The position numbers and the translations under genes were made by a program. A stretch of 64,000 nt of DNA. Source: Olsenella sp. oral taxon 807. GTDB lineage: Bacteria; Actinomycetota; Coriobacteriia; Coriobacteriales; Atopobiaceae. The notes under the pieces are model-generated. The model was not told the origin of the DNA. It ran no database searches and was given only the letters and a program-made list of their open reading frames with translations. Of this stretch, positions 43,700-52,647 are shown one piece after another. The stretch covers positions 2,418,001 to 2,482,000 of the forward strand of contig NZ_CP012069.2 of assembly GCF_001189515.2 (NCBI RefSeq), read 5' to 3'. Numbering within the stretch: position 1 is the first letter of the stretch; the number at the start of each line of letters is the position of its first letter.

Positions 43700-44731
43700 C
43701 TACCCCAAGGTGATCTTGTGAACCCAGCCAAACTGGTCAGCTATCTCGCCAACCTGGATGCCTGTGAGGGTCTCGCGAAGCTCCCTCATCACGGGACCGA
43801 CGTGCTCCATGCCATAGACGATCTGTCTGTCGTCGGCGTCTATCTCACCGACGGGGCTGATCACGGCTGCGGTGCCACACATGCCACACTCGACAAACTG
43901 GTCAACCTCCTCGAACATGACAGGGCGCTGCTCGATCGTCATGCCAAGCATCTTTTTAGCCACATCGACAAGCGAGCGACGAGTGACGGAGGGCAGGATG
44001 GAGTCAGTATGGGACTGCGGGACGACCAGCGTGCCGTCCTTCCTGACAAAGAGGATGTTGGCACCACCAGACTCCTCGACGAAGCTGCGCGTCTTCGGGT
44101 CGAGAAACAGATTGTCCGCGTATCCCTTAGCATGCGCCTCAACGGAGGGAAGCAAGCTCATGGCATAGTTGAGACCGGCCTTGATGTTGCCGGTGCCATG
44201 TGGCGCCGCGCGGTCGTACTTGGAGACCTGCAGCTTGACAGGCTTGACACCGCCAGAGTAGTACGGGCCGACGGGCGTCACGAGGATGCGGAACTGGTAC
44301 TCGTCTGCGGGCCTGACGCCGATAACGTTGCCCGTGGCGACCATGAACGGTCGGATATAGAGCGTGGCGCCCGAGCCAAAGGGAGGCACCCAGGCGGCGT
44401 TGGCACGAACGACCTGCTCGACCGCCTCGATGAAACGCTCACGGGGAAAAGGCGGCATAACGAGACGCTGTGCCGAGTTGTACATACGCTCGGCATTCTG
44501 GTCCGGCCGGAAGCAGACGATGTCACCGTTCTGGGCGGTGTAGGCCTTGAGACCCTCGAAGACCTCCTGGCAGTAGTGGAAGATGCCAGCACACTCAGAG
44601 AGCCTGAGGCTGTGGTCCGCCGTCAGCGCACCCTCATCCCAGGCGCCATCTTTGTAGTTGGACACATAGCTATAGTCAGTAGGCTGATAGGCAAAGCCGA
44701 GGTTACCCCAGTCGAGATCCTTCTTATCCAT
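43700..44731 (-). CDS. ilvE: Branched-chain amino acid aminotransferase
   Basis: A 343-residue class IV PLP enzyme for the last step of Ile, Leu and Val synthesis and the first of their breakdown. Signatures are HYCQEVFEGLKAY, YIRPFMVATG, the PLP Lys in GTGNIKAGLNYA, EESGGANILFV and CGTAAVISPVG. The length is normal. GGAGGGG precedes the ATG. A long open frame on the opposite strand is a shadow. Confidence 0.96.
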   Translation of the reverse strand: MDKKDLDWGNLGFAYQPTDYSYVSNYKDGAWDEGALTADHSLRLSECAGIFHYCQEVFEGLKAYTAQNGDIVCFRPDQNAERMYNSAQRLVMPPFPRERFIEAVEQVVRANAAWVPPFGSGATLYIRPFMVATGNVIGVRPADEYQFRILVTPVGPYYSGGVKPVKLQVSKYDRAAPHGTGNIKAGLNYAMSLLPSVEAHAKGYADNLFLDPKTRSFVEESGGANILFVRKDGTLVVPQSHTDSILPSVTRRSLVDVAKKMLGMTIEQRPVMFEEVDQFVECGMCGTAAVISPVGEIDADDRQIVYGMEHVGPVMRELRETLTGIQVGEIADQFGWVHKITLG

Positions 44732-44914
44732 ATGATTCCCCTCCGTGAGTCAAGAGCGCTGCCGGGCGAGCGAGAGGACGTTTGCCCGCGCACGATACAT
44801 ATCCGCTTGAGTAGTGTAGCGCCTTGCACGAAAACATCGACGGCTGAGACACGCTCGAAACATCGTGCGCACGCGACGTCCACGCACGGGCACACAACTG
44901 GCAACGCACAGCGG

Positions 44915-45460
44915 TCACGCCAGGGTTGACTCAAGTTCCCAGGCCGTGCGGCTGGCGAGAAAGCCCCTGCGACCCAACTCGGTCTCTATCTCGTCGAGCA
45001 CCCCCTCGTCTGGGGCGCTCACATGATGAAAGTGGTAGCCTGAGGTAATCCCGCTCAGGAGCGATGAGCGACTGCTCGCCAGTCCCTCCACAAAGCGTCG
45101 CACGTCACGGCGGCTCGACACGTTTAGAGGGGCGCAGAGTCTGCCGTAGCTGTGATGGTTGACGACCGTGTCCTCGACTGTGCCTCCCAGGTCGACGATG
45201 AGATTAAGTTCCTCGGCCACCTGGCTCGCATCGTGGCGCACCTTGATGAGCCTCCGGGGGCGAGCGTTCGAGGGCGGCGCCAGGCAGTAGCCCCGGTTGG
45301 TGGAGAGGATCTCGACTCCCTCCGCCTTGAGAAGTGCCATGTCCTGCACGATGACCTGGCGGCTCACCTCACAGCTTTGGGCGAGTCCGGCGCCAGTGAG
45401 GGTGCCTCTCGCTCCTGAGAGCAGGGAGACGATGCGACGCCTTCGCTCCTTTCCCGTCAT
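44915..45460 (-). CDS. niaR: NiaR-type NAD biosynthesis repressor (HTH + 3H domain)
   Basis: A 181-residue regulator with an N-terminal HTH_11 (RRRIVSLLSGARGTLTGAGLAQSCEVSRQVIVQDMALLKAEG). The 3H domain carries its defining histidines in VRHD, NHHSYG and GYHFHHVSAP. NiaR represses NAD genes when niacin is abundant, and binds nicotinic acid and metal through the 3H domain. It is the last gene of nadABC-niaR, overlapping nadC by ATGA, so it is produced with the genes it should control. Confidence 0.92.
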   Translation of the reverse strand: MTGKERRRRIVSLLSGARGTLTGAGLAQSCEVSRQVIVQDMALLKAEGVEILSTNRGYCLAPPSNARPRRLIKVRHDASQVAEELNLIVDLGGTVEDTVVNHHSYGRLCAPLNVSSRRDVRRFVEGLASSRSSLLSGITSGYHFHHVSAPDEGVLDEIETELGRRGFLASRTAWELESTLA

Positions 45461-46398
45461 GGCCCAGCCACACCCTCAGTGTCGTCGCGACCCTTTCCTG
45501 AGGTCTGCCCTGCGAAACGTTCAGGTGCCACGGACCCTCCCCCTGCGGTGATGATCGAGAGGTGCTTGAGGCTCAGGTCCAGGATGGGTGCCGAGTGGGT
45601 GAGGGCCCCACACGAGACGATGTTCACCCCAAGGTCCACGAGCTGGGTGACGTTCGCCGCCGTGACGTTGCCCGAGACCTCAATCTCGGCCGCACCGTCC
45701 ACGATGCGAACGGCCTCAGCCATCGTCCTGTGGTCCATGTTGTCGAGCATCACGATGTCGACCTTGGCGTCGAGCGCCTGGCGAAGCTCGTCGAGGGTCT
45801 CCACCTCGACCTCCACCTTGCACAAGAAGGGCGCATGGGCGCGGACGGCGGCAACCGCCTGGGCGATGCCGCCCGCCGCGTCAATGTGGTTGTCTTTGAG
45901 CAGCACGCCATCAGAGAGGTTAAAGCGATGGTTGGAGCCGCCGCCCACACGCACAGCCTCCTTGTCGAAGACGCGCATGTTGGGCGTGGTCTTGCGCGTG
46001 TCCGCCAGACGGGTCCCGGTGCCAGCAAGGATACGAGCCATCGCGCGCGTGTAGGTGGCGATGCCGCTCATGCGCTGCAGGTAGTTGAGGGCGACCCGCT
46101 CCCCCGAGAGCAGGGCGACCACGTGTGCCCAGACGACACCCAGCTCCTGGCCCGCCACGACCTCCTCCCCGTCCTGAACCGTCGCGACCAGCCGTGCCGT
46201 GTCATCGAGCAGCTGGAACGTCCGCTCGAACACGTCGAGGCCGCAGATCACACCCCCCTGCTTGGCGACCAGACGGACCTGGCCCTGGGCACCATCGTTT
46301 ATGACCGATGCCGTCGAGATGTCCTCGCTCGTGATGTCCTCACGAAGGGCCGAGCGTATGAGTGGCTCCGCCTGGAGCCTGAGGGTCACCGAGTTCAT
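45457..46398 (-). CDS. nadC: Nicotinate-nucleotide pyrophosphorylase (carboxylating)
   Basis: A 313-residue QPRTase converting quinolinate and PRPP to nicotinate mononucleotide. Signatures are LREDITSEDISTA, ALNYLQRMSGIATYT, DTRKTTPNMRVFDKEAVRVGG (with the catalytic Arg/Lys), LKDNHI, EVEVETLDEL and LDNMDHRTM. About 25 Gly/Ser-rich residues extend the C-terminus. Its ATG overlaps the nadB stop (ATGA). Confidence 0.96.
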   Translation of the reverse strand: MNSVTLRLQAEPLIRSALREDITSEDISTASVINDGAQGQVRLVAKQGGVICGLDVFERTFQLLDDTARLVATVQDGEEVVAGQELGVVWAHVVALLSGERVALNYLQRMSGIATYTRAMARILAGTGTRLADTRKTTPNMRVFDKEAVRVGGGSNHRFNLSDGVLLKDNHIDAAGGIAQAVAAVRAHAPFLCKVEVEVETLDELRQALDAKVDIVMLDNMDHRTMAEAVRIVDGAAEIEVSGNVTAANVTQLVDLGVNIVSCGALTHSAPILDLSLKHLSIITAGGGSVAPERFAGQTSGKGRDDTEGVAGP

Positions 46399-47645
46399 GC
46401 GTGATGCCTCCTCCTGACGATGTCCCGTGCGGCCAGCCTAGAGAACACCAGGCTCTCGAGCAGGGAGTTGCTGGCCAGGCGATTCTTGCCGTGGACGCCG
46501 CTGCAGCTTGTCTCTCCCACGGCATAGAGGTGTTCCATGGAGCTGCGAGAGTCTTGGTCCACGCGGATGCCGCCCATGAGGTAGTGCTGGGCCGGGGCGA
46601 CGGGAATGGGTCCCTCGCAGATGTCGTAGCCCTCCTCGAGGCAGCGCTCGCGAATGTTGCGAAAGTGCCTACAGGTCACGCTACGTGGGATGCGCTCGAA
46701 CGAGAGGCGCACGAAGGGCAGGCCGTCCTCCCTCATCTGGCGGTAGACGGCAGCAGATACGACGTCGCGGGGCTGGAGCTCGTCCACGAAACGCTCCCCC
46801 TTAGCGTTGAGGAGGATGGCACCCTCCCCCCTGCAGGACTCGCTGATGAGGAAGGCCCGACCAGTACTGCCGGTATAGAGCGATGTGGGATGAAACTGCA
46901 CGTAGTCCATATGCTCAAGGGCGATCCCATGCACCCTGCAGATGCGGCAGGCGTCCCCTGTCATGCACGGGAAGTTCGTCGAGCGCTCATAGAGCCCTCC
47001 CACACCGCCCGCCGCCAGGATGGTGTCGGTAGCGCGGACGGCTAGCACGTCGTCCTCCTGCGTCGTGCAGACGACGCCCTCGCAACCCCCCTCGTCTGAG
47101 ACGAGCAGGTCGACCATCGTATGCCATTCGAGCAGACGCAGGTTGGGAAGCTCGAGCGCCCGAGCAAGGAGCGTGGTCGTTATCTCGCGCCCCGTGTCAT
47201 CCGCGTGGTGAAGCACACGGGGTCGGGAATGGGCGCCCTCGCGGGTATAGGCGAGCCGTCCGTCCTCGCGCTTGTCGAACGAGACACCCCTGCGAATGAG
47301 GTCGTTGATGATGTCGCGACTCGACCAGATCATGGTGTCGACGCTTTCGGCGCGGTTCTCGCCGTGCCCGGCGCGCATCGTGTCATCAAACCACGGTCCG
47401 TAGTCGTCGTAGTCGCGCATGACGCAGATGCCGCCCTGAGCAAGCATCGAGTCGCAGCTGGCCAGGTCCCTCTTGGAGAGCAACACGACCTTGAGCGAGC
47501 GCGGGAGGTTAAGTGCCGCGTAAAGACCGGCGACGCCACAACCCACTATAACGACGTCGCAGGTGATCCTGCGGGCGGGCTGGCCCGTCGATGGGACCCC
47601 GGTAGCTCCCGCGCCCTCAACTGGCGTCCCCGCGCCCGTCACCAT
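46395..47645 (-). CDS. nadB: L-aspartate oxidase
   Basis: A 416-residue flavoprotein oxidising L-aspartate to iminoaspartate, the first step of NAD synthesis. The FAD dinucleotide site is VVIVGCGVAGLYAALNLP (near 30-47). Substrate and FAD motifs follow: LAQGGICVMRD, THAGHGENR-like MRAGHGENRAES, LAAGGVGGLYERSTN, VQFHPTSLYTG, LISESCRGEGAIL and CSGVHGKNRLASNSLLE. It lacks the C-terminal helical domain of longer enzymes, ending soon after SLVFSRLAARDI. Its start shares one base with the nadA stop (TGATG). Confidence 0.94.
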   Translation of the reverse strand: MVTGAGTPVEGAGATGVPSTGQPARRITCDVVIVGCGVAGLYAALNLPRSLKVVLLSKRDLASCDSMLAQGGICVMRDYDDYGPWFDDTMRAGHGENRAESVDTMIWSSRDIINDLIRRGVSFDKREDGRLAYTREGAHSRPRVLHHADDTGREITTTLLARALELPNLRLLEWHTMVDLLVSDEGGCEGVVCTTQEDDVLAVRATDTILAAGGVGGLYERSTNFPCMTGDACRICRVHGIALEHMDYVQFHPTSLYTGSTGRAFLISESCRGEGAILLNAKGERFVDELQPRDVVSAAVYRQMREDGLPFVRLSFERIPRSVTCRHFRNIRERCLEEGYDICEGPIPVAPAQHYLMGGIRVDQDSRSSMEHLYAVGETSCSGVHGKNRLASNSLLESLVFSRLAARDIVRRRHHA

Positions 47646-48667
47646 CAGCGCACCGCCAAATCGAGCATCCGCCTGAGAGGCGCGTTGGCGCGCTCGGCGT
47701 CATCGGGCAGCGCGATCTCGCCATAGCCCTCCTCCAGGGAGCGGAGCAGCTTCTCGGCACTTATCATGCGCATGTCGGGACAGAGGAGGGGGGTCTTCGT
47801 GTAGAAGACTCGCTTGCCCTGACCTGCCGTAAGCCTCTCGATCTGCGCCTGGACGCCTGCCTCAGTCAGCACGATGAACTCCGTGCGCGCAGACGCAACG
47901 ATGCGCTCGATGATCTGCTTCGTGGAACCGATGAAGTCGGCCTCGGCGAGCGCCGCCTCGTCGCACTCGGGATGCGCAAGCAGCTCGGCAAAAGGGTGGT
48001 CGCGCCTGAGCAGATGGATCTCTCCCAAGTCAAGTCCCTGGTGAACGGGACAGAAGCCATCGTTCAGGATGAAGTGCTTCTCGGGGACCTGTCGTGCGAT
48101 ATAGCGTCCGAGGTTCTTGTCCGGAATGAAGAGGATGTGCCCCTGCGGCAGCTCGCGAACCACCTTGACAGCGTTTGAGGAGGTCACGCACACATCCGAC
48201 CAGGCCTTGATCTCGGCCGTGGAGTTGACATAGCAGACGACGGCCAGGTCATCGCCAAAGCGCTCGCGCGCCATGTCCACGTCCTGCCTGCGCACCATAT
48301 GTGCCATGGGACAGTCTGCCAGCGGCTCTGGCGCGAGCACGGTGCGCGAGGGGTTCAGGAGCTTCACGCTCTGTCCCATGAAGGAGACGCCGCAGAGCAC
48401 GATGACCCTCGCCTCGAGCGTGCACGCAAGGCGTGCCAGGTAGAATGAGTCACCCACGTAATCAGCGAGCGCCTGGACTTCGGCAGGCACGTAGTAGTGG
48501 GCAAGGACGACGGCGTCCCGCTCGCGCTTGAGGGCGCGGACGCGCTCGGACAGAGACTCGAAGCCCTCAGGGAACTCATGCGGCACGGGACCACCATCCC
48601 TGTGGTAACGCTCGAGGGCCTCCTGGTAGCTGGCCTCCTCCAGAGGCGTGCGCGTGTAGGTCTCCAC
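47645..48667 (-). CDS. nadA: Quinolinate synthase A
   Basis: A 340-residue [4Fe-4S] enzyme joining iminoaspartate and dihydroxyacetone phosphate to quinolinate. Motifs are VVLAHYYVPAEVQALADYVGDS, VVLCGVSFMGQSVKLLNP, CYVNSTAEIKAWSDVCVTSSNAVKVV, FIPDKNLGRYIA, and late Cys in GFCPVHQG and LLCPDMRMI. The start is taken as GTG at 48667, five bases after GGAGGG; a TTG three bases earlier is too close to the ribosome site. First gene of nadABC-niaR. Confidence 0.95.
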   Translation of the reverse strand: METYTRTPLEEASYQEALERYHRDGGPVPHEFPEGFESLSERVRALKRERDAVVLAHYYVPAEVQALADYVGDSFYLARLACTLEARVIVLCGVSFMGQSVKLLNPSRTVLAPEPLADCPMAHMVRRQDVDMARERFGDDLAVVCYVNSTAEIKAWSDVCVTSSNAVKVVRELPQGHILFIPDKNLGRYIARQVPEKHFILNDGFCPVHQGLDLGEIHLLRRDHPFAELLAHPECDEAALAEADFIGSTKQIIERIVASARTEFIVLTEAGVQAQIERLTAGQGKRVFYTKTPLLCPDMRMISAEKLLRSLEEGYGEIALPDDAERANAPLRRMLDLAVR

Positions 48668-48772
48668 CAAGTCCCTCCCCTCCCTGGTCGCTCTGCCTCG
48701 TCCGGCTACGACAGCGCCACCCCCATACGAGCTTGCGTCGACGTCGGACCTGGACCTAGTATGGCAGTTTCT

Positions 48773-48810
48773 CCGCCCACTGACAAGATAGCTGTCTTGT
48801 CAGTGGGCGG
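48773..48810. promoter_or_regulatory. Perfect 38-bp palindrome upstream of nadA: NiaR operator or upstream terminator
   Basis: CCGCCCACTGACAAGA and TCTTGTCAGTGGGCGG form 16-bp perfect arms around TAGCTG. It lies 106-143 bp before nadA. Internal TGACA..TGTCA half sites resemble the GACA/TGTC content of known NiaR operators, and GGACAG occurs twice more at 48815-48830. The same fold could instead end the DUF47 transcript, though no U-run follows. Confidence 0.6.
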
Positions 48811-48914
48811 CCGCAGGACAGTAAGGACAGCGTCCTCGCCAGCAGGCAAGGGTGCCACACGAGGACTGATACACCCCTAGAGCGCCGAGCGGCCCGCATC
48901 CGGCACCAGGTGGC

Positions 48915-49547
48915 CTACGCGCTCTTCATGATCACGGAGCGCACGACGCCGGCGGTGGCATCGCAGGCGTCGAGCGAGGCCTCCATACGATCGAAGACGC
49001 GCATCCAGCCAACAATGTGGCCGCGGCGCGCCTCATCGAGCGTGTCATCGTGGAAGAGTCGGTGCATGCCTTGCTCGTAGACGTCATCCCCCTGGTCCTC
49101 GATCTCGCCGACTGCGATGGCCTTCTCGCGCACGATGGGGTCCTTCTTGTAGTCGGCCAAGCGATCAAACATGAGGTTGAGCTCCACGATGGCCTGGTGA
49201 GTGAGCTCGGCCATCTCGCGCGCCTCAATGCGGGTGGAGCTCATGTTAAAGAGGTCGAGCCCCGTGCAGACGCCCTCCATGTAGTCTACGATGTCATCCA
49301 TCTTGAGGGCAAGGTCCGAGATGTCGTCGCGATCGAATGGCGTGATGAACGAGGTGTACAGCTCCTTCATGATCTTACGTACGTGCGCGTCGGCACGCGA
49401 CTCGTGGAGCTTCATCCCGGGGATCATCGTTATGGTCTCCGGGTAGCCCTCGACGAACTTCACATAGTCCTTGGATGCGTCGAGAATCTCCTGGGAGAAG
49501 TCCCTAAAAAGGGCGTAAAACGGATCTTCCTTCTTTGCGCGAGCCAT
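48915..49547 (-). CDS. DUF47 (PhoU-like) phosphate transport accessory protein
   Basis: A 210-residue all-helical cytoplasmic protein of the DUF47/PhoU_div family. It starts KKEDPFYALFRDFSQEILDA and contains ESRADAHVRKIMKELYTSFITPFDRDDI, with the conserved Asp/Glu metal-site helices, and a second helical repeat with MSSTRIEAREMAELT. Such proteins are encoded next to Pit transporters and are thought to control them. The gene follows pit by 76 bp on the same strand. Confidence 0.93.
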   Translation of the reverse strand: MARAKKEDPFYALFRDFSQEILDASKDYVKFVEGYPETITMIPGMKLHESRADAHVRKIMKELYTSFITPFDRDDISDLALKMDDIVDYMEGVCTGLDLFNMSSTRIEAREMAELTHQAIVELNLMFDRLADYKKDPIVREKAIAVGEIEDQGDDVYEQGMHRLFHDDTLDEARRGHIVGWMRVFDRMEASLDACDATAGVVRSVIMKSA

Positions 49548-49623
49548 GTACCTCTCTTTTCTCTCTGAGTCTCTTACGGACGGGCGCGCCCCCGAGTGCG
49601 GGATGAGGCCCGAGAAATACCGC

Positions 49624-50673
49624 CTAGAACACGAGCAGGAAGAGCCTCGCCAAAACGTAGCCGATAAGCCCGCAGCCCGGGAAGGTGAAGACCCAGGTAA
49701 AGACCATGTCCTTGGCGATGGCCCAGTTCACGGAGCGGACGTTCTCGGCGGCGCCCGCACCCATGATGGCTGCGGTCTTGGTGTGGGTGGTAGAGACGGG
49801 CAAACCCGTGAGCGTGGCGATGAGCAGCGACGCCGTGGCGCTGATGGACGCGGCGAAACCCTGGTACTTGTCAAGGCGCACCATGCTCATGCCCACCGTC
49901 TTGATGATCTTCTTGCCGCCCACGGCGGTGCCTATGGCCATGATGCCGGCACAGAGCACCATAATCCACAGGGGAAACTCGACGTTTGCCATGTTGGTCG
50001 AGCCGGTGGCGAGGATGATGGCCATCATCGCCGTGGACATGAACTTCTGGCCGTCCTGAGCACCGTGCATGAGGGCGACGCCTGCAGCGCCAAGTACCTG
50101 CATGCGCCCGAAGAAGTCGTTGGCGCGTCGTCGGTCGGCATTGCGGCACAGGATTGGTATGACCTTCGCGATAGCCCAGCCCGCCGCATAGCCCAAGACA
50201 GTCGAGAGCACGAGGCCGTAGATGACCTTTGCCCACTCCCCCATGTTAACGCCCTCAAGGCCCCCCGAGACGGCAAGGGCGGCGCCCGTCAGCCCCGCGA
50301 TGAGCGCATGGCTCTCCGACGTGGGGATGCCAAAGATCCAGGCACCAACGCCCCAGCCCACGATGGCCACGGTCGCAGCCGCCAGGGCGATGAGCGCGGC
50401 GTGGGTGTCCCCGCCAAAGTCGACCATGCCGCTCATGGTGTCCGCGACTGCCGTAGAGATGAGGGTCATGCCCACCAGGCCGATGAAGTTGCAGATGACG
50501 CTCATGACGATGGCCTCGCCCACCCCGATCGAGCGGGTGCCCACCGGCTCCGCGATGGCGTTAGCGGCGTCCGTGGAGCCATTCACGAAGATGGACCCCA
50601 AGATGAGGACCATGACGACGACAAGAAAGGGACTCTGGAAGAGGATCTCCAGAAAGTGACCGATGGTTATCAT
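49624..50673 (-). CDS. pit: Pit-family inorganic phosphate transporter
   Basis: A 349-residue membrane permease importing metal-phosphate with protons. The two signature repeats are GSTDAANAIAEPVGTR near the N-terminus and STTHTKTAAIMGAGA near the C-terminus, with IPTSESHALIAGLTGAAL between. About ten helices are seen. The first signature has STDAANAIA where many Pit proteins have GANDAANA. A GAAGGG ribosome site precedes the ATG. The DUF47 gene downstream completes the two-gene operon. Confidence 0.94.
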   Translation of the reverse strand: MITIGHFLEILFQSPFLVVVMVLILGSIFVNGSTDAANAIAEPVGTRSIGVGEAIVMSVICNFIGLVGMTLISTAVADTMSGMVDFGGDTHAALIALAAATVAIVGWGVGAWIFGIPTSESHALIAGLTGAALAVSGGLEGVNMGEWAKVIYGLVLSTVLGYAAGWAIAKVIPILCRNADRRRANDFFGRMQVLGAAGVALMHGAQDGQKFMSTAMMAIILATGSTNMANVEFPLWIMVLCAGIMAIGTAVGGKKIIKTVGMSMVRLDKYQGFAASISATASLLIATLTGLPVSTTHTKTAAIMGAGAAENVRSVNWAIAKDMVFTWVFTFPGCGLIGYVLARLFLLVF

Positions 50674-50819
50674 GCATTACCCTTCGCGAAGGGAGGTCGC
50701 GGTGCGCCTCTGTCCCTATCAGTAACCTCCCCATCATAGACGAAACGGGTCGTTCGCAAGCCCAAGACGGTGGACGGCAGACCTTCGAGCGCGGACGAAG
50801 GGCCGCGTCAGGTTCCTCG

Positions 50820-50843
50820 CTCTGAATCGTATTGTAATCAGAG
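50820..50843. promoter_or_regulatory. Short dyad upstream of the ECF sigma gene
   Basis: CTCTGA (50820-50825) and TCAGAG (50838-50843) flank an AT-rich centre containing TATTGTAAT, 19 bp before the start codon. This may be a promoter or an operator; evidence is weak. Confidence 0.3.
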
Positions 50844-50861
50844 GGCAGAGAGGAGGAGGGC

Positions 50862-51389
50862 ATGCACAAGGCCACGGGCGGGGCAGATGGGGCGACGGCA
50901 CGCGAGGCCGAGCGCCTGGTGCAACTGTACTCAAATTCCATACTGCGGCTGAGCTACAGCTACCTACGCTCGACGCACGACGCGGAGGACATCTGCCAGG
51001 ACGTTCTGCTCAAGCTGCTGACAGCGCGACCCTCCTTCGCGAGCGACGAGCACGAGCGGGCCTGGGTCATCCGAACGACGGCGAATGCCTGCAAGGATCA
51101 GCTGCGCGCAGCGAGGCGCAAAGACACGACCTTGGAGGGCGCACGGGAGCCGGCGACAGAGGGCGACCCCACGTTCCAGGGGCTTCTCGACGAGGAGGCT
51201 GATCTGCTCAGGGCCCTGCGCGAACTGCCGGACCAGTACCGGGAGGTCATCCACCTGCACTACTTCGAGGAGCTGCCCTTACGGGAAATAGCGCGAATGA
51301 CCGGCGTGAGCGAGGCTGCAGCCACGAAACGCCTGAGCAGGGCACGGAAGCTCTTGCGGACACGCTTGGCAGAACAAGGAGACTGTTGA
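50862..51389 (+). CDS. ECF-type RNA polymerase sigma factor
   Basis: A 175-residue sigma-70 family protein with only regions 2 and 4. Region 2 reads YSNSILRLSYSYLRSTHDAEDICQDVLLKLL, and region 4 LPDQYREVIHLHYFEELPLREIARMTGVSEAAATKRLSRARKLL. GGAGGAGGG precedes the ATG. The next gene, 21 bp later, codes for a one-helix membrane protein, the usual position of an anti-sigma factor. Confidence 0.94.
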   Translation: MHKATGGADGATAREAERLVQLYSNSILRLSYSYLRSTHDAEDICQDVLLKLLTARPSFASDEHERAWVIRTTANACKDQLRAARRKDTTLEGAREPATEGDPTFQGLLDEEADLLRALRELPDQYREVIHLHYFEELPLREIARMTGVSEAAATKRLSRARKLLRTRLAEQGDC

Positions 51390-51410
51390 GGACAAGGTAA
51401 GGAGGACATC

Positions 51411-52574
51411 ATGGATGACATGACGGACAAGACGCTCGAAGTGGAGGGGAGACCCGAAGAGAGACTCAAGGCCACCTACGCGTCCGCGATGGGCAAGCTG
51501 TCCTTCTCGGACGGTGCGAAGGCGAGGATGGCAGGCAAGCTCGAGAAGGAGGCGGATGGCATGACAGGCACAGGCAAGAACAAGGCACAGATCCTACACT
51601 TCGGGAGGAAGTGGCCCGCTTGGCGCATCGCCGCTGCCGTGGCAGCGGTCGTCCTCGCGGCAGCCTTGGGAGCGGGTGGCATCGCCTACGCGAGCGGTGT
51701 GCGCATAGGCGTGCTCGGCCTCGTGGATGACGTCTTCAACGGGGCGCCCGCCAACACCGAGGTCGTGAGTAAGATAGGCAGGCCCATCGGCGCGAGCGCA
51801 CACGCCAATGGGGTGACCATCACCGCAGACGCCGTCATCGGCGACGCGCAGAACTACGTCATCGTCTACAGCATCTCAAGGGATGACGGGAAGCCCATAA
51901 CGGAGGTCAAGGCCGACGAGTACGGAAACCTGCCCCTCAAGTTCGGTGACCAGACCACATGGGTCCATGGTGTCTGGGGGGCGAACGGAAGCAGCCACTT
52001 CTACGACAGCGACCCCTCCGACAACTCCATCCAGTACGTCGAGGAGATGTCACTGTCAACCGATGGCGCAAGCATCGTGGGCCAGACCGCCTACGCCAGC
52101 TTCACCGACCTCTGCGTCTTTGATAGCGAGTCGGCCCAGACCGAGCCGGTCATCTCGGGGCACTGGAACCTCAAGTTCAAGATGAACTACGAGGACGCGG
52201 CTGTCGAGATCCCAAGCGGCCAGGTCTTCTCCATCAACGGGCTTGAGGCCACCATGGACAAGCTGTCCGTCTCGCCCATCGCACTCTCGCTGAGCTACAC
52301 CGTGCACGAGGCGGCGAACCTTCCCGACGCACCCAGCGGACAGATGCCCCCAGAGCTCGAGGCGCGTATGGACCAGCTCCTGAACCTGGGCATGGTCACG
52401 ATCACCCTGCGCGACGGCAGCACGATCACGTTCAAGGATCTTGGGGGCGGTAGCACCGGGCCCGACGACCAGAACAGCACGCGAGTCGAGAAGTCCAGCT
52501 TCCTCCCCAGGATCATCGACGCAAGTGAGGTGAGCTCCGTCACCATCGGTGACACCACGTTCAGCGTACAGTGA
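51411..52574 (+). CDS. DUF4179-type membrane protein, probable anti-sigma factor
   Basis: A 387-residue protein with a cytoplasmic N-terminus of about 65 residues and one membrane helix (about 66-92, WRIAAAVAAVVLAAALGAGGIAYA). A large Ser/Asp-rich external domain follows, matching the DUF4179 type found with ECF sigma factors in Gram-positive bacteria. No zinc anti-sigma (HxxxCxxC) motif is seen. AAGGAGG precedes the ATG. Regulated proteolysis would release the sigma factor; the PrsW protease at 26296-27690 is a conceivable first-cut enzyme (inference). Confidence 0.85.
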   Translation: MDDMTDKTLEVEGRPEERLKATYASAMGKLSFSDGAKARMAGKLEKEADGMTGTGKNKAQILHFGRKWPAWRIAAAVAAVVLAAALGAGGIAYASGVRIGVLGLVDDVFNGAPANTEVVSKIGRPIGASAHANGVTITADAVIGDAQNYVIVYSISRDDGKPITEVKADEYGNLPLKFGDQTTWVHGVWGANGSSHFYDSDPSDNSIQYVEEMSLSTDGASIVGQTAYASFTDLCVFDSESAQTEPVISGHWNLKFKMNYEDAAVEIPSGQVFSINGLEATMDKLSVSPIALSLSYTVHEAANLPDAPSGQMPPELEARMDQLLNLGMVTITLRDGSTITFKDLGGGSTGPDDQNSTRVEKSSFLPRIIDASEVSSVTIGDTTFSVQ

Positions 52575-52647
52575 GGCCACGACCGACCCTCGTGGGCGAC
52601 GAGACACGGATGACTTCGACTGAACACAGGTGACGCGGGCGGCATCG

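Noticed and set aside
43661-44929. A 422-residue plus-strand frame
   Set aside because: Antisense to ilvE, which has complete conserved motifs and a ribosome site.
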